From: DATFDN01 sp963756495
Lineage (GTDB): Bacteria; Pseudomonadota; Alphaproteobacteria; Acetobacterales; Acetobacteraceae
NCBI GenBank assembly: GCA_963756495.1
Contig: CAVWNS010000014.1
Span: forward strand, 843,615-907,614
Length of the DNA stretch: 64,000 nt
Reading direction: 5' to 3'
The notes below the pieces were generated by a model. The model saw only the letters and a list, made by a program, of their open reading frames with translations, ran no database searches and had not been told where the DNA came from. Positions within the stretch are counted from its first letter, which is position 1; each line of letters starts with the position of its first letter. Made by a program: the position numbers and the translations under genes. Positions 28,614 through 36,572 of this stretch are shown here, piece after piece.

Positions 28614-29657
28614 GTGGCGAAGTTCAAGATCGCGACTCCGGCGGGCGCAAGCTTTACCGTCGCCGGCGGCGGCTACGAGTACGAGATGGAAGCCCTGCAA
28701 GGCATGGATGCCGAGATCGTGGAGGGGCCGGCAACCGAGGACGGGTTCGTCGCCTTCGCGCGCGACGCCGACGCGGTCTATGGCAAGGGAATGCGTTTCA
28801 CCAAGAAGGTCATCGACGGGCTCGAGAAGTGCAAGGTCATCTCCCTGGGTTCGGTCGGCGTCGATAGCGTCGATGTCGTCGCCGCCACCGCGCGCAGCAT
28901 CCCGGTGACCAACTGCCCCCACACCTTTATCGAGGAGGTGGCCGATCACGCCATGGCGCTGCTGCTCGCCGGCCATCGCCGGGTCATCGAGCAGGACCGC
29001 ATGGTGCGCGAGGGCCGCTGGGCCGAGGGACGGCCGGCGCTGCTCAACATTCCCCGCCTGATGGGCCAGACGCTCGGCTTCGTCGCCTTCGGCCACGTCG
29101 CCCGCGCCGTCGCGCGGCGCGCCAAGCCGTTCGGCCTGCGGCTGATGGCCTACGACCCATATATCGAGGAACTGGTGATGATCGAGCACGGCGTGCTGCC
29201 CGCCACGCTCGAGGAGGTTCTACGCGAGTCCGACTTCGTGTCTATGCACGCCCCGGCAACGCCGGAGGCGGAAGGCATGTTCATGGAGAAGCACTTTCGC
29301 CAGATGAAGAAGACCGCGGTGTTCGTGAACACCGGCCGCGGCCCGACGGTGCAGGAATCCGGCCTGATCAAGGCAATGGAGGAGGGTTGGATCGCGCACG
29401 CCGCGCTGGACGTGCTGGAGACCGAGCCGCCGGGCAACAACAACCCGCTGCTCAAGATGAACAACGTCACGTTGTCGGCGCACAACGCCTCGGCCTCGGC
29501 GCGCTTCGATCCGGCGCGCAAGCGCCATGCGGGACGCGAGCTGGCGCTGGTCCTGTCGGGACGCTGGCCGATGAGCTGCGTGAACCCCACGGTGCTGATG
29601 CGCTCCGACCTGCGCCGCTGGCAGCCCGTGTCCATGGAACGCGGCCCCAACAGCTAG
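28614..29657 (+). CDS. D-isomer 2-hydroxyacid dehydrogenase family protein
   Basis: This 347-residue NAD-dependent dehydrogenase starts at GTG (28614) after GGAGAG. The Rossmann domain has LGFVAFGHVARAVARRAKPFG and an acidic residue in MAYDPY. Later come HAPATPE, VNTGRGPTVQESGLI, DVLETEPP and the catalytic-His context LSAHNAS. It probably reduces or oxidises a 2-keto or 2-hydroxy acid made by the upstream dehydratase or TPP enzyme. It is the last gene before a strong terminator. Confidence 0.88.
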   Translation: MAKFKIATPAGASFTVAGGGYEYEMEALQGMDAEIVEGPATEDGFVAFARDADAVYGKGMRFTKKVIDGLEKCKVISLGSVGVDSVDVVAATARSIPVTNCPHTFIEEVADHAMALLLAGHRRVIEQDRMVREGRWAEGRPALLNIPRLMGQTLGFVAFGHVARAVARRAKPFGLRLMAYDPYIEELVMIEHGVLPATLEEVLRESDFVSMHAPATPEAEGMFMEKHFRQMKKTAVFVNTGRGPTVQESGLIKAMEEGWIAHAALDVLETEPPGNNNPLLKMNNVTLSAHNASASARFDPARKRHAGRELALVLSGRWPMSCVNPTVLMRSDLRRWQPVSMERGPNS

Positions 29658-29664
29658 CAGAGCG

Positions 29665-29700
29665 CCCGCCGCCGCCAATGTCTCGGCGGCGGCGGGTTTT
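29665..29700 (+). terminator. Rho-independent terminator of the catabolic operon
   Basis: Perfect 12-base arms CCCGCCGCCGCC and GGCGGCGGCGGG enclose an eight-base loop, followed by TTTT. It lies seven bases after the dehydrogenase stop codon. Confidence 0.88.
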
Positions 29701-29735
29701 CCTGCCAAGCGCCGTCCCGATTACGGAGGCCTGTC

Positions 29736-30149
29736 GTGCCGCGTAGCGCCGGCGTGCTGGAAACCTCGCTCTATGTCGCCGATCTCGACCGCGCGCGGGT
29801 CTTCTATCAGCGCGTGTTCGCCTTCGAGCTGTTCGTCCACGACCCGCGCATGGTCGCCCTCGGCCTGCCGGGCGGACAGGTGCTGCTGCTATTCCGGCAG
29901 GGCGCGACCGACGCACCCGCCCCCACGCCGGACGGCGTCATCCCGGCCCACCACGGGGCCGGCGCGCTGCATGTCTGCTTCGCCATCCCGTTCGGCGAGC
30001 TTGCCGCCTGGGAGGCGCATCTCATCGACCAGGGAGTCGCCGTCGAGAGCCGCGTGCGCTGGCCGCGCGGCGGCACGAGCCTCTATTTCCGCGACCCGGA
30101 CGGCCACTCGGTCGAGATCGCGACACCAGGACTTTGGCCGAATGCCTGA
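29736..30149 (+). CDS. VOC (glyoxalase/bleomycin resistance/dioxygenase) family protein
   Basis: This 137-residue protein with paired beta-alpha-beta modules starts LETSLYVADLDRARVFYQRVF. A His ligand lies in GAGALHVCFAIP, and the Glu-bearing end is LYFRDPDGHSVEIATPG. Such proteins bind a metal and act as glyoxalases, dioxygenases or binding proteins. GTG start with ACGGAGG upstream. It is transcribed separately from the preceding operon, which ends in a terminator. Confidence 0.85.
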   Translation: MPRSAGVLETSLYVADLDRARVFYQRVFAFELFVHDPRMVALGLPGGQVLLLFRQGATDAPAPTPDGVIPAHHGAGALHVCFAIPFGELAAWEAHLIDQGVAVESRVRWPRGGTSLYFRDPDGHSVEIATPGLWPNA

Positions 30150-30175
30150 ATGCGTCCGGCGTGTTCCGCTGTTCT

Positions 30176-30331
30176 TTACACCAGGAATATCGTCATCAGG
30201 ATCAGCAGCACCACGACGCTGACGACCGTCACGGTGGTGAATTTGGTGAACGCGAACCAGAACCGCTGACGATCGGCGAGGAAGGCCTCCTCGGACTCGG
30301 GGCCACGGAACACTGTCGGCTGTTGCGCCAT
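30176..30331 (-). CDS. aa3-type cytochrome c oxidase subunit IV-like mini-protein
   Basis: This is a 51-residue protein on the minus strand starting MAQQPTVFRG. It reads through EEAFLADRQRFWFAFTKFT and one C-terminal membrane helix (VVLLILMTIFLV). The acidic-helix/DRQ/FW-FT pattern followed by one helix matches the small bacterial aa3 oxidase subunit IV family of alphaproteobacteria. It lies 27 bases from the convergent VOC gene. No other oxidase genes are in the window, so it is an orphan here. Confidence 0.72.
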   Translation of the reverse strand: MAQQPTVFRGPESEEAFLADRQRFWFAFTKFTTVTVVSVVVLLILMTIFLV

Positions 30332-30379
30332 GAGGGTCCTCTGTGCGGTCGGCGTGCGCGGCGTTGCGTGACCTTCTAT

Positions 30380-31019
30380 TCACGGAACGCCGTTGCTCGG
30401 CAAGGGGTTGCGCAGCGCCGCATCCGGCGCCGGTGCGGCGCCGGATGCGCCGGCGGCGAACAGGTGCAGCGCGAGCGCATAGGCGCGATGCTCCTGCGCC
30501 AGGACGCGTTCCGCCAGTCGGTCCTCGTCGTCCTCGGGCAGCACCGGCACCGCCGCCTGCGCTAGGATTGGCCCCTCATCGACAGAAGTCGGTCACCAGA
30601 TGCACGGTGCACCCATGCAGCTTCACCCCGGCGGCGAGCGCGCGGGCATGGGTGTGCAGGCCCGGAAAGGCAGGCAACAGGCTCGGGTGGATGTTCAGCA
30701 TGCGCCCGGCCCAGCGTCCGACCAGCAGGGGCGTCAGCACGCGCATGTATCCCGCGAGGCAGACCAGTTCGATGTCGGCCGCGCGCAATCTGGCGTCCAG
30801 CACGGCCTCGTGCGCTTCGCGGTCGCCGCGGAACGGACGATGATCGACGATCGCGGTCGGGATGGAAGCGGCGGCGGCGTGCGCCAGCCCGCCCGCTTCG
30901 GGGCGGTTGGACACCACCAGAGCGATCTCGGCCGGATAGTCCGGCGCGGCGGCGGCGGCGATCAGCGCGGCCAGGTTGGACCCGCGCCCGCTGATCAGCA
31001 CGGCGGTGCGTCGCCTCAT
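30380..31019 (-). CDS. purN: Phosphoribosylglycinamide formyltransferase PurN, frameshifted
   Basis: PurN formylates GAR with 10-formyl-THF in purine synthesis. The N-terminal part shows VLISGRGSNLAALI, LVCLAGYMRVL and MLNIHPSLLPAFPGLHTH, with the catalytic Asn/His region. After HLVTD the frame reaches a stop, but one frame over it continues DEGPILAQAAVPVLPEDDED and RLAERVLAQEHR, the normal PurN end. Removing one T from gacttctgtc (about 30584-30588) joins them as TDSVDEGPIL. Corrected length is about 212 residues. The start overlaps the purM stop by four bases. Confidence 0.9.
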
Positions 31020-32088
31020 TCCGGCCAGCCCGGCGGCAGGTCCATCCGCAGCGTCGCCGCGCCCTCGGCCGCGACGATCCGGCCGAGCGGGAACACGCTC
31101 TCCCCGGCCGCGCGCAGAATGGCGGTTGCGGCCTCGGCGTCGGCCACGACGAGCGCCATGCCCACACCGCAGTTGAACACGCGCAGCATCTCGCCGGCAT
31201 CCATTCCACCGGCCCTGGCCAGCCAGCGAAACACCGCCGGGACCGGCCAGCCGGGGCGAGCAGGCCGGTGGTGCCCTCGGGCAGCACGCGCGGCAGATTG
31301 CCGGGCAGCCCGCCGCCGGTGATGTGCGCCGCCGCCTTCAGCAGCCCGGCGCGGTGCAGTGCCAGCAACGCGCGGACGTAGATGCGCGTCGGCGTCAGCA
31401 GGGCACGCCCGAGGCTCTCGCCGGGCGCGAACGGGGCCGGTGCGTCCCAGCCGATCCCCGAGGCGGCGACGATCCGGCGCACCAGCGCGAAGCCGTTGGA
31501 ATGCACCCCCGCGCTCGCCAGCCCCAGCACCGGATCGCCCGGTGCGACGCCGCGCGGCAGCAAGGTGCCGCGCTCGGCCGCGCCGACCGCGAAGCCGGCC
31601 AGGTCGTAGTCGCCCGCGCCGTACATCCCCGGCATCTCCGCCGTCTCGCCGCCGACCAGCGCGCAGCCGGCCTGCCGGCATCCCTCGGCGATGCCGGTGA
31701 TGACCGTGCGCGCCTGCGCGACCTCCAGCCGGCCGGTGGCGAAGTAGTCCAGGAAGAACAGCGGCTCGGCGCCCTGCACGATCAGGTCGTTGACGCACAT
31801 GGCGACGAGATCGATGCCGACCGTGTCGTGCAGCCCGGTCTCGATCGCGAGCCGCAGCTTGGTGCCGACGCCGTCGGTGGTGGCGACCAGCACCGGGTCG
31901 GCGAAGCCCGCCGCCTTCGGGTCGAACAGCGCGCCGAAGCCGCCCAGCCCGCCGATCGCGCCGGCGCGGGCGGTGGCGCGCGCGAGCGGCTTGATCGCCT
32001 CCACCAGCGCCTCGCCAGCATCGATATCGACGCCGGCAGCGCGATAATTCTGCCCATCGGGCGTCCCCGCTCGATCGCCACTGGTCAT
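31016..32088 (-). CDS. purM: Phosphoribosylformylglycinamidine cyclo-ligase PurM, frameshifted
   Basis: PurM closes the imidazole ring of AIR using ATP. The features are YRAAGVDIDAGEALVEAIKP at the start, ATTDGVGTKLRLA, GGETAEMPGMYGAGDYDLAG and HITGGGLPGNLPRVLPEG. The frame then breaks at gccccgg (G-run 31253-31256 on the plus strand). One missing C restores LLAPGWPVPAVFRWLARAGG and the C-terminal MLRVFNCGVGMALVV. Corrected length is about 357 residues. It precedes purN with a four-base overlap, a common proteobacterial arrangement. Confidence 0.92.
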
Positions 32089-32218
32089 CCTGGCCCCCGA
32101 TACGCTAGGCCTTGACGATAAACGTCCGCGGCATTCGCCGGGCGTACAAGGCGGGTGAAGGTGGTGTGGCGGAAACAACCATAGGCTCTGCCGGGGTGCA
32201 ACGGCGCGGGGACCGGTG

Positions 32219-32797
32219 ATGCCGGACGGCGCGCCGGATCTGGCCCGAGGCAGCGCCGGGCTGCTCAGCCTGCCCAATCTCATCACCCTGGCCCGCCTCT
32301 GCGCGGTGCCGCTCGCTTTCTGGCTGGTCATCGACCGCGCGATGGCGGTGGCCTTCGGCCTGTTCGTGGCGGCCGGCGCCTCCGATGCGGTGGACGGATG
32401 GCTCGCCCGGCGCAGCGGCGAGGCCAGCCGTCTCGGCGCCCTGCTGGACCCGGTTGCAGACAAGGCGCTGCTCGTCACCATGTATGTGACGTTGGCGGCG
32501 GTGAGCGCCCTGCCGAGCTGGCTGGCGACCCTGGTCGTGTTCCGTGACGTGGTGATCGTGGGCGGGGTGGTGGTCCTGGGCCAGTTGGGGCAGCCGGTGG
32601 CGATCCGGCCGCTGTTCGTGTCCAAGGTCAACACGGTGCTTCAGATCCTGCTCGTCGCGCTCACGCTGTTCCTCGCCGGCTTCGGCGTCGCCGCCGCGCC
32701 TGCGGATGCGGCCGTCGTCGCGCTCACCTGGGCCGTCGCCGCCACCACCCTGATCTCGGGAGTCGCCTATGTCTGGCGCGTGGCGCACGGGCGCTAG
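32219..32797 (+). CDS. CDP-alcohol phosphatidyltransferase (PgsA-like)
   Basis: This 192-residue membrane enzyme has the full CDP-alcohol transferase signature: D-x2-DG-x2-AR-x8-G-x3-D-x3-D, read as SDAVDGWLARR then GALLDPVAD. PNLITLARLCAVPLAFWL at the start is typical of the PgsA group. It makes phosphatidylglycerolphosphate or a related phospholipid head group. ATG at 32219, with GTG three bases earlier possible. It diverges from purM and overlaps or abuts the AI-2E-type permease gene. Confidence 0.88.
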   Translation: MPDGAPDLARGSAGLLSLPNLITLARLCAVPLAFWLVIDRAMAVAFGLFVAAGASDAVDGWLARRSGEASRLGALLDPVADKALLVTMYVTLAAVSALPSWLATLVVFRDVVIVGGVVVLGQLGQPVAIRPLFVSKVNTVLQILLVALTLFLAGFGVAAAPADAAVVALTWAVAATTLISGVAYVWRVAHGR

Positions 32798-32807
32798 GGC
32801 TCCGCTC

Positions 32808-34019
32808 ATGTGGCTGGTTCGGCGCCCACCCGTCGTCGCCAGGGAAACAGTGATTGCCGAGCCGCCCGTGGAGCGTGACGTTCTGACGGAGCTGCCGCCG
32901 CCTCCGCTCAGCGTGCCGCCTCGCGTCGGAGCGCCGTCGCCGCTGCGGGCCACGCGCGCTCAGCGCATCGCGCTCGCGGCCGGCCTCCTCATCGTCGCCG
33001 GGCTCGCGCTGGAGCTGTTCGGCGGCGTCCTCGCCCCGTTCGTCGCCGCCGCGGTGATCGCCTACGCGCTCGATCCGGCGGCGACGCGGCTGACGCGGCT
33101 CGGGCTGCCGCGCGGGGTGGCGGCCTTGATGATGGTGGTGGCGCTGGTGGCGGCGTTCCTGTTGTTCGCGCTGCTGCTCTATCCGCTGCTGCTGTCGCAG
33201 GTCGGCCTTTTCCTTGGCCGCTTCCCGCAATACGTCCATCTGCTGCAACACTGGGCCGCCCAGGCCGTCACCCGTTTGCAGGAGAATTTCGGCTCCGAGG
33301 TGGTGAACGACAAGCTGCGCGATTTGGTCAGCGGACAGGCCGGCTCCATGCTCACGTTCATGGTCTCGGCGACGACCGGGCTGATCGGCAGCGGATTCGC
33401 GCTGTTCAACGTGCTGACCCTGGCGGTGGTGACGCCCGTCGTGGCCTTCTACCTGCTGCGGGACTGGCAGCGGGCGGTGGGCAAGATCAACGCCTGGCTG
33501 CCCCGTCGCTACGCCGAGACCATTCGCGCGCAGGCGCGCGAGGTGGACCGCATCCTGTCGGCCTGGGTGCGCGGACAGGCGCTGTGCTGCGTGCTGCTGG
33601 CCGCGTATTACGCTTTCGCGCTGACCCTGGCCGGGCTCGACCTCGGGCTGATTGTCGGCACCGGGGCGGGGCTGCTGTCGTTCATCCCCTATGTCGGCTC
33701 GATCACCGGGGGCGTCACCGCCATCGCGCTGGCGCTGGCGCAATTCCCCACTTGGCGGGGCGTCTTCGTCATCGGCGGCGTGCTGGTCATTGGCCAGATC
33801 CTGGAAGGTTACGTCATCTACCCGCGTTTCCTCGGCGACCGGGTGGAGTTGCCGGCGGTGTGGGTGATCTTCGCCTTGTTCGCCGGCGGCGCGGCGTTCG
33901 GCTTCCTCGGCGTCATGCTCGCCGTCCCGGTGGCCGCGACCATCGGCGTGTTGTGCCGGTTCTGGATTCGTCGCTACCTGCGCAGCCCGCTCTACCTCGA
34001 TCCGCCGCCCGCGCCCTGA
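32808..34019 (+). CDS. AI-2E family transporter (PerM-like)
   Basis: This is a roughly 400-residue membrane protein with about seven or eight helices. The family marks are VVTPVVAFYLLRDWQR, LPRRYAETIRAQAREVDRIL, GLLSFIPYVGSITGG and ILEGYVIYPRFLGDRVELPAVWV. The start is uncertain: ATG at 32808 (MWLVRRPPVV) lies just after pgsA, while an in-frame ATG at 32769 would overlap it by 29 bases. Its place between pgsA and hda is seen in many alphaproteobacteria. The real substrate is unknown. Confidence 0.85.
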   Translation: MWLVRRPPVVARETVIAEPPVERDVLTELPPPPLSVPPRVGAPSPLRATRAQRIALAAGLLIVAGLALELFGGVLAPFVAAAVIAYALDPAATRLTRLGLPRGVAALMMVVALVAAFLLFALLLYPLLLSQVGLFLGRFPQYVHLLQHWAAQAVTRLQENFGSEVVNDKLRDLVSGQAGSMLTFMVSATTGLIGSGFALFNVLTLAVVTPVVAFYLLRDWQRAVGKINAWLPRRYAETIRAQAREVDRILSAWVRGQALCCVLLAAYYAFALTLAGLDLGLIVGTGAGLLSFIPYVGSITGGVTAIALALAQFPTWRGVFVIGGVLVIGQILEGYVIYPRFLGDRVELPAVWVIFALFAGGAAFGFLGVMLAVPVAATIGVLCRFWIRRYLRSPLYLDPPPAP

Positions 34020-34020
34020 C

Positions 34021-34458
34021 ATGGAGTACCGAGCCTGTGCGCTTCGACCGAATTCTCTGCAGCCTCTCGTGCTCAGCCTGCTGCGCTTCGTCGCCGGCCT
34101 GTGCTTCCTCGAACATGGCACCGCCAAGCTGTTCGGCTTTCCGCTGGTCCCTTCATACCCACACGGCCATTTGCCGCCACTACTGCTTTCGGCCGGCCTG
34201 ATCGAGTTCGTGGGGGGCGCACTGGTTTGTCTCGGGCTGCTGACCCGCCCGGCCGCCTTCCTGATGTCGGGTGAGATGGCGATCGGCTATTTCATGGACC
34301 ACGCGCCGAAATCGGTGTTTCCCCTTCTCAACGGCGGCCTCGGGGCGGTGCTGTACTGCTTCATCTTCCTTTATCTTGCGGTAGCGGGCGGCGGCCCGGT
34401 CAGCCTCGACCGGCTGATCGCCTCGCGCCGCGCCGCCAAGCGTCGGGCGACGGCCTGA
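34021..34458 (+). CDS. DoxX family membrane protein
   Basis: This 145-residue protein has four hydrophobic segments. It shows LSLLRFVAGLCFLEHGTAKLFGFP, IEFVGGALVCLGLLTRPAAF and EMAIGYFMDHAPKSVFPLLNGG, which are DoxX family hallmarks. Its ATG is one base after the AI-2E permease stop. Its role is unknown; some DoxX proteins act in membrane thiol redox control. It sits between perM and hda. Confidence 0.85.
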   Translation: MEYRACALRPNSLQPLVLSLLRFVAGLCFLEHGTAKLFGFPLVPSYPHGHLPPLLLSAGLIEFVGGALVCLGLLTRPAAFLMSGEMAIGYFMDHAPKSVFPLLNGGLGAVLYCFIFLYLAVAGGGPVSLDRLIASRRAAKRRATA

Positions 34459-34482
34459 GCGCGCGTGCCCGCGTCAAGGCAG

Positions 34483-35134
34483 ATGCCGCTGCCGTTCGCG
34501 CACCGGCCAGACTTCGCGGCGACGAGCTTCCTGCAAGCGCCGTCAAACGAAGGCGCGCTCGCCTGGCTTGCCCGCCCCCAGGACTGGCCGGGTCGGCGGT
34601 TTGCATTGTGGGGCCAGGCGGGGTGCGGCAAGACGCATCTGCTGCATCTCTGGGCGGGGCGCGTCGGAGCACGCATTCTCGATGCGGCGGGGATTGCGAA
34701 CGTCGTGCCCGCCGGCCCGATCGCGCTGGACGACGCGACGGCCGCGATGGCCGACGAGCGAGCATTGCTGCATCTGCTGAACGCCGCAGCCGAGGCGCGG
34801 CACCCGGTGCTGCTTGCCGCGCGCATGCCGCCCGCGCGTTGGCCGGCCGCGTTGCCAGACCTGATGAGCCGGCTGCGCGCCACCGCGGCGGTCGAGATCG
34901 GCGTCCCGGAGGAAGCGCTGCTGAGCGGCTTGCTGACGCGACTGCTGGCTGAGCGTCAGCTTGATGTCGCACCCGGGGTGCAGTCCTGGCTGCTGCTGCG
35001 CCTGGCACGCACACCGGCGGCGGTGCGCGAGGCCGCAGCGCGGCTCGACCGCGCGGCGCTGGCCTCAGGCGGCGCGGTCACGCGCCCGATCGCTGCCGCC
35101 GGTCCTCGCGGAGATGGGGGCGGATGGCGCGTAG
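34483..35134 (+). CDS. hdaA: DnaA-related regulatory inactivator (Hda), frameshifted at the C-terminus
   Basis: Hda-type proteins help switch off DnaA-ATP after replication starts. The start MPLPFAHRPDF matches the clamp-binding N-terminus of the family. Walker A FALWGQAGCGKTHLLHLW and the helical C-terminus TPAAVREAAARLDRAAL follow. An alternative GTG lies at 34465. Near 35098-35101 the sequence gccgccggtc has one G too many: removal gives AAAVLAEMGADGA and a TAG at 35132. Without correction the frame runs about 190 codons antisense through the next gene, which is not credible. Confidence 0.8.
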
Positions 35135-35137
35135 GGA

Positions 35138-35788
35138 TCAGCGGTGCCATCCTCCGCCGCCCCACCCGCCACCGTGCCATCCTCCGCCGCCCCAGCCGCC
35201 ACCGCGCCATCCCCCGCCACCGCCTACGACCAGGACGCTCGGCCCGAAGAAGCCGCCCCAGCCGCCGACGGCGTAAGGAAAGGGGCCGAACGCACTGTAG
35301 CCAAAGCCAGGCGCGCCAAAGGCATAGCCAGGGGGCGGGGACTGCACCGAGTTGCCGCGCGAGTACATGCACTGCGTGTAGGCGATGTTGTAGCGCTGCT
35401 GCATCGAGAACTGGCTCGCCGCGCCGCTGTTGCTGCCGACCGACGCGCCGCCGATCAGTCCGGTGCCTGCGCCGATCGCCGCGCCGGCGCCGGCATTCCC
35501 GGCAGCCGCGCCAATTGCAGCGCCCAGCGCCGCGCCGCCGAGGGTGCCCAGGGTTGCCCCGGTCACGCCTGGAGTGGCGCCGGCCTGCCCCTGTGACTGG
35601 TAGGCGGTCTGCTGGCCGGCGAAGTTGCGGCAATCGTAGTCGTCACGTTGAAAGGTCTGGAAGTTCTTGCCCGGCGCGGGCAGAGCCATGACGGTCGGCC
35701 CCGACGGCGGCTGCACGGCACAGCCCCCCAACAGGACCGATCCACCAAGCCCGCACACCGAGGCGAGCCAGCCGAGTCGACGCCGCAT
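35138..35788 (-). CDS. Glycine-zipper lipoprotein with Gly/Trp C-terminal repeats
   Basis: This 216-residue lipoprotein has signal MRRRLGWLASVCGLGGSVLLGGC with the lipobox Cys. A middle glycine-zipper segment (ALGAAIGAAAGNAGAGAAIG) suggests insertion into or contact with the outer membrane. The tail is a tandem 10-residue repeat GGGWGGGGWH ending in R. Cysteines also occur in DDYDCRNF and YTQCMYSRGN, a pair seen in related envelope proteins. The function is unknown. It converges with hda and nearly touches it. Confidence 0.75.
   Translation of the reverse strand: MRRRLGWLASVCGLGGSVLLGGCAVQPPSGPTVMALPAPGKNFQTFQRDDYDCRNFAGQQTAYQSQGQAGATPGVTGATLGTLGGAALGAAIGAAAGNAGAGAAIGAGTGLIGGASVGSNSGAASQFSMQQRYNIAYTQCMYSRGNSVQSPPPGYAFGAPGFGYSAFGPFPYAVGGWGGFFGPSVLVVGGGGGWRGGGWGGGGWHGGGWGGGGWHR
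35144..35222 (-). repeat. 30-bp tandem repeat encoding Gly/Trp-rich decapeptides
   Basis: Units starting at 35144, 35174 and 35204 share gtgccatcctccgccgcccc or close variants. The period of 30 bases preserves the reading frame and encodes the repeated GGGWGGGGWH tail of the lipoprotein. Confidence 0.75.
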
Positions 35789-36084
35789 GATCCTTTTCCC
35801 TTTTATTTCCGTGACGTAGATTGATCGCATCGTCCGGCAAATCATCAGCCTACGGATTGCCGACATCGTGGCGTGCCTCCGCATGCCATTGCATCATCTA
35901 CACAGATTGGTGTGCATCCGCACCAGGCGAATCAACTCATCGCCAGGGACGATCGTGGCGGCGGGCGCGGTTGACGCAGGGGGCTGACCCCTCGCGAATC
36001 CCCTCGTTTGAGTTGATGTCGCTGTGGCGCCGATTCGCGCGCGCTCCGTAGAACCACGGTGGCAGCGATGGGTGGGTTTGGGGC
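35789..36084. other. Intergenic region with lipoprotein promoter side and probable IS end
   Basis: No gene is supported in these 296 bases. The first half is less GC-rich (TTTTCCCTTTTATTTCC near 35792) and should hold the lipoprotein promoter. The part around 35970-36000 has a dyad-like gggggctgacccc and may be the end of the IS whose transposase remnant starts at 36085. The exact end was not established. Confidence 0.35.
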
Positions 36085-36292
36085 ATGGTCACGGCGGAGC
36101 GTGCGAGCGTGCCGCTCGGCGAAGTTCGCGGGTTCATCGGCGGGCTGCATGGGCCGGACCTGCACGCCAAGCGCGTTGATGCGCTGGCCGGCGCCACGCT
36201 TGGCGTGATGACGGGCGCGTCGTTGGCGGTGGCGGTGATCGGGCAGGCGCTTGCGCAGGCGCGCGGCCTGGTCACCAAGCACGCGGTCAACG
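36085..36292 (+). pseudogene. IS4-like transposase fragment
   Basis: About 69 residues in frame from 36085 include DLHAKRVDALAGATLGVMTG and ASLAVAVIGQALAQARGL, then VTKHAV. This string is characteristic of an early part of IS4-type transposases. The similarity stops abruptly at about 36290, where the sequence changes to an ABC permease end. No DDE residues remain, so this is an inactive remnant. The long frame continuing to 38028 is antisense to the acyl-CoA synthetase gene and is not real. Confidence 0.65.
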
Positions 36293-36550
36293 GCGCCGGC
36301 CCTGGTCGCGATCGGCACCTACGCGCTGCTGCTGGCGTGGAACGAATACCTCTACGCGTTCCTGCTGCTGTCGACGGACAATTCCATCACGGTGCCCGTC
36401 GCGCTGGCCAAATTCCTCAACAGCGACGAGGCGCCGTGGAACTACCTGATGGCGGCGGCGATTATCTACGCGCTGCCGCCGCTGGTGATCTACTACGCGT
36501 TTCGCCGGTTCATGACGGCGGGGCTGACCATGGGCGGGGTGAAGGGGTAG
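36293..36550 (+). pseudogene. 3' fragment of a sugar ABC transporter permease (MalG-like)
   Basis: These 85 residues begin APALVAIGTYALLLAWNEY and end RRFMTAGLTMGGVKG. That is the last two helices and C-terminus of a MalG/UgpE-type permease. The EAA loop and everything upstream are absent; instead the IS4-like remnant is fused directly in front. It is distinct in sequence from the complete permease at 26480-27388, so it is the scar of another transporter lost by an IS-linked deletion. Confidence 0.75.
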
Positions 36551-36572
36551 GCGGGGGCGCCCATCGCCGGGA

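Noticed and set aside
30568..30590. TGA in purN as another possible selenocysteine codon
   Set aside because: The family sequence resumes in a different frame, so this is a one-base insertion and not an in-frame recoding site; no hairpin or reactive Cys is involved.
35144..35222. Possible CRISPR-like repeat array
   Set aside because: The repeats are contiguous with no spacers, have a 30-base coding period and encode a Gly/Trp decapeptide.
34465..35691. A 408-residue Hda with a long Arg-rich C-terminal extension
   Set aside because: The extension is the antisense of the Gly/Trp lipoprotein; removing one base gives the normal family end and stop.
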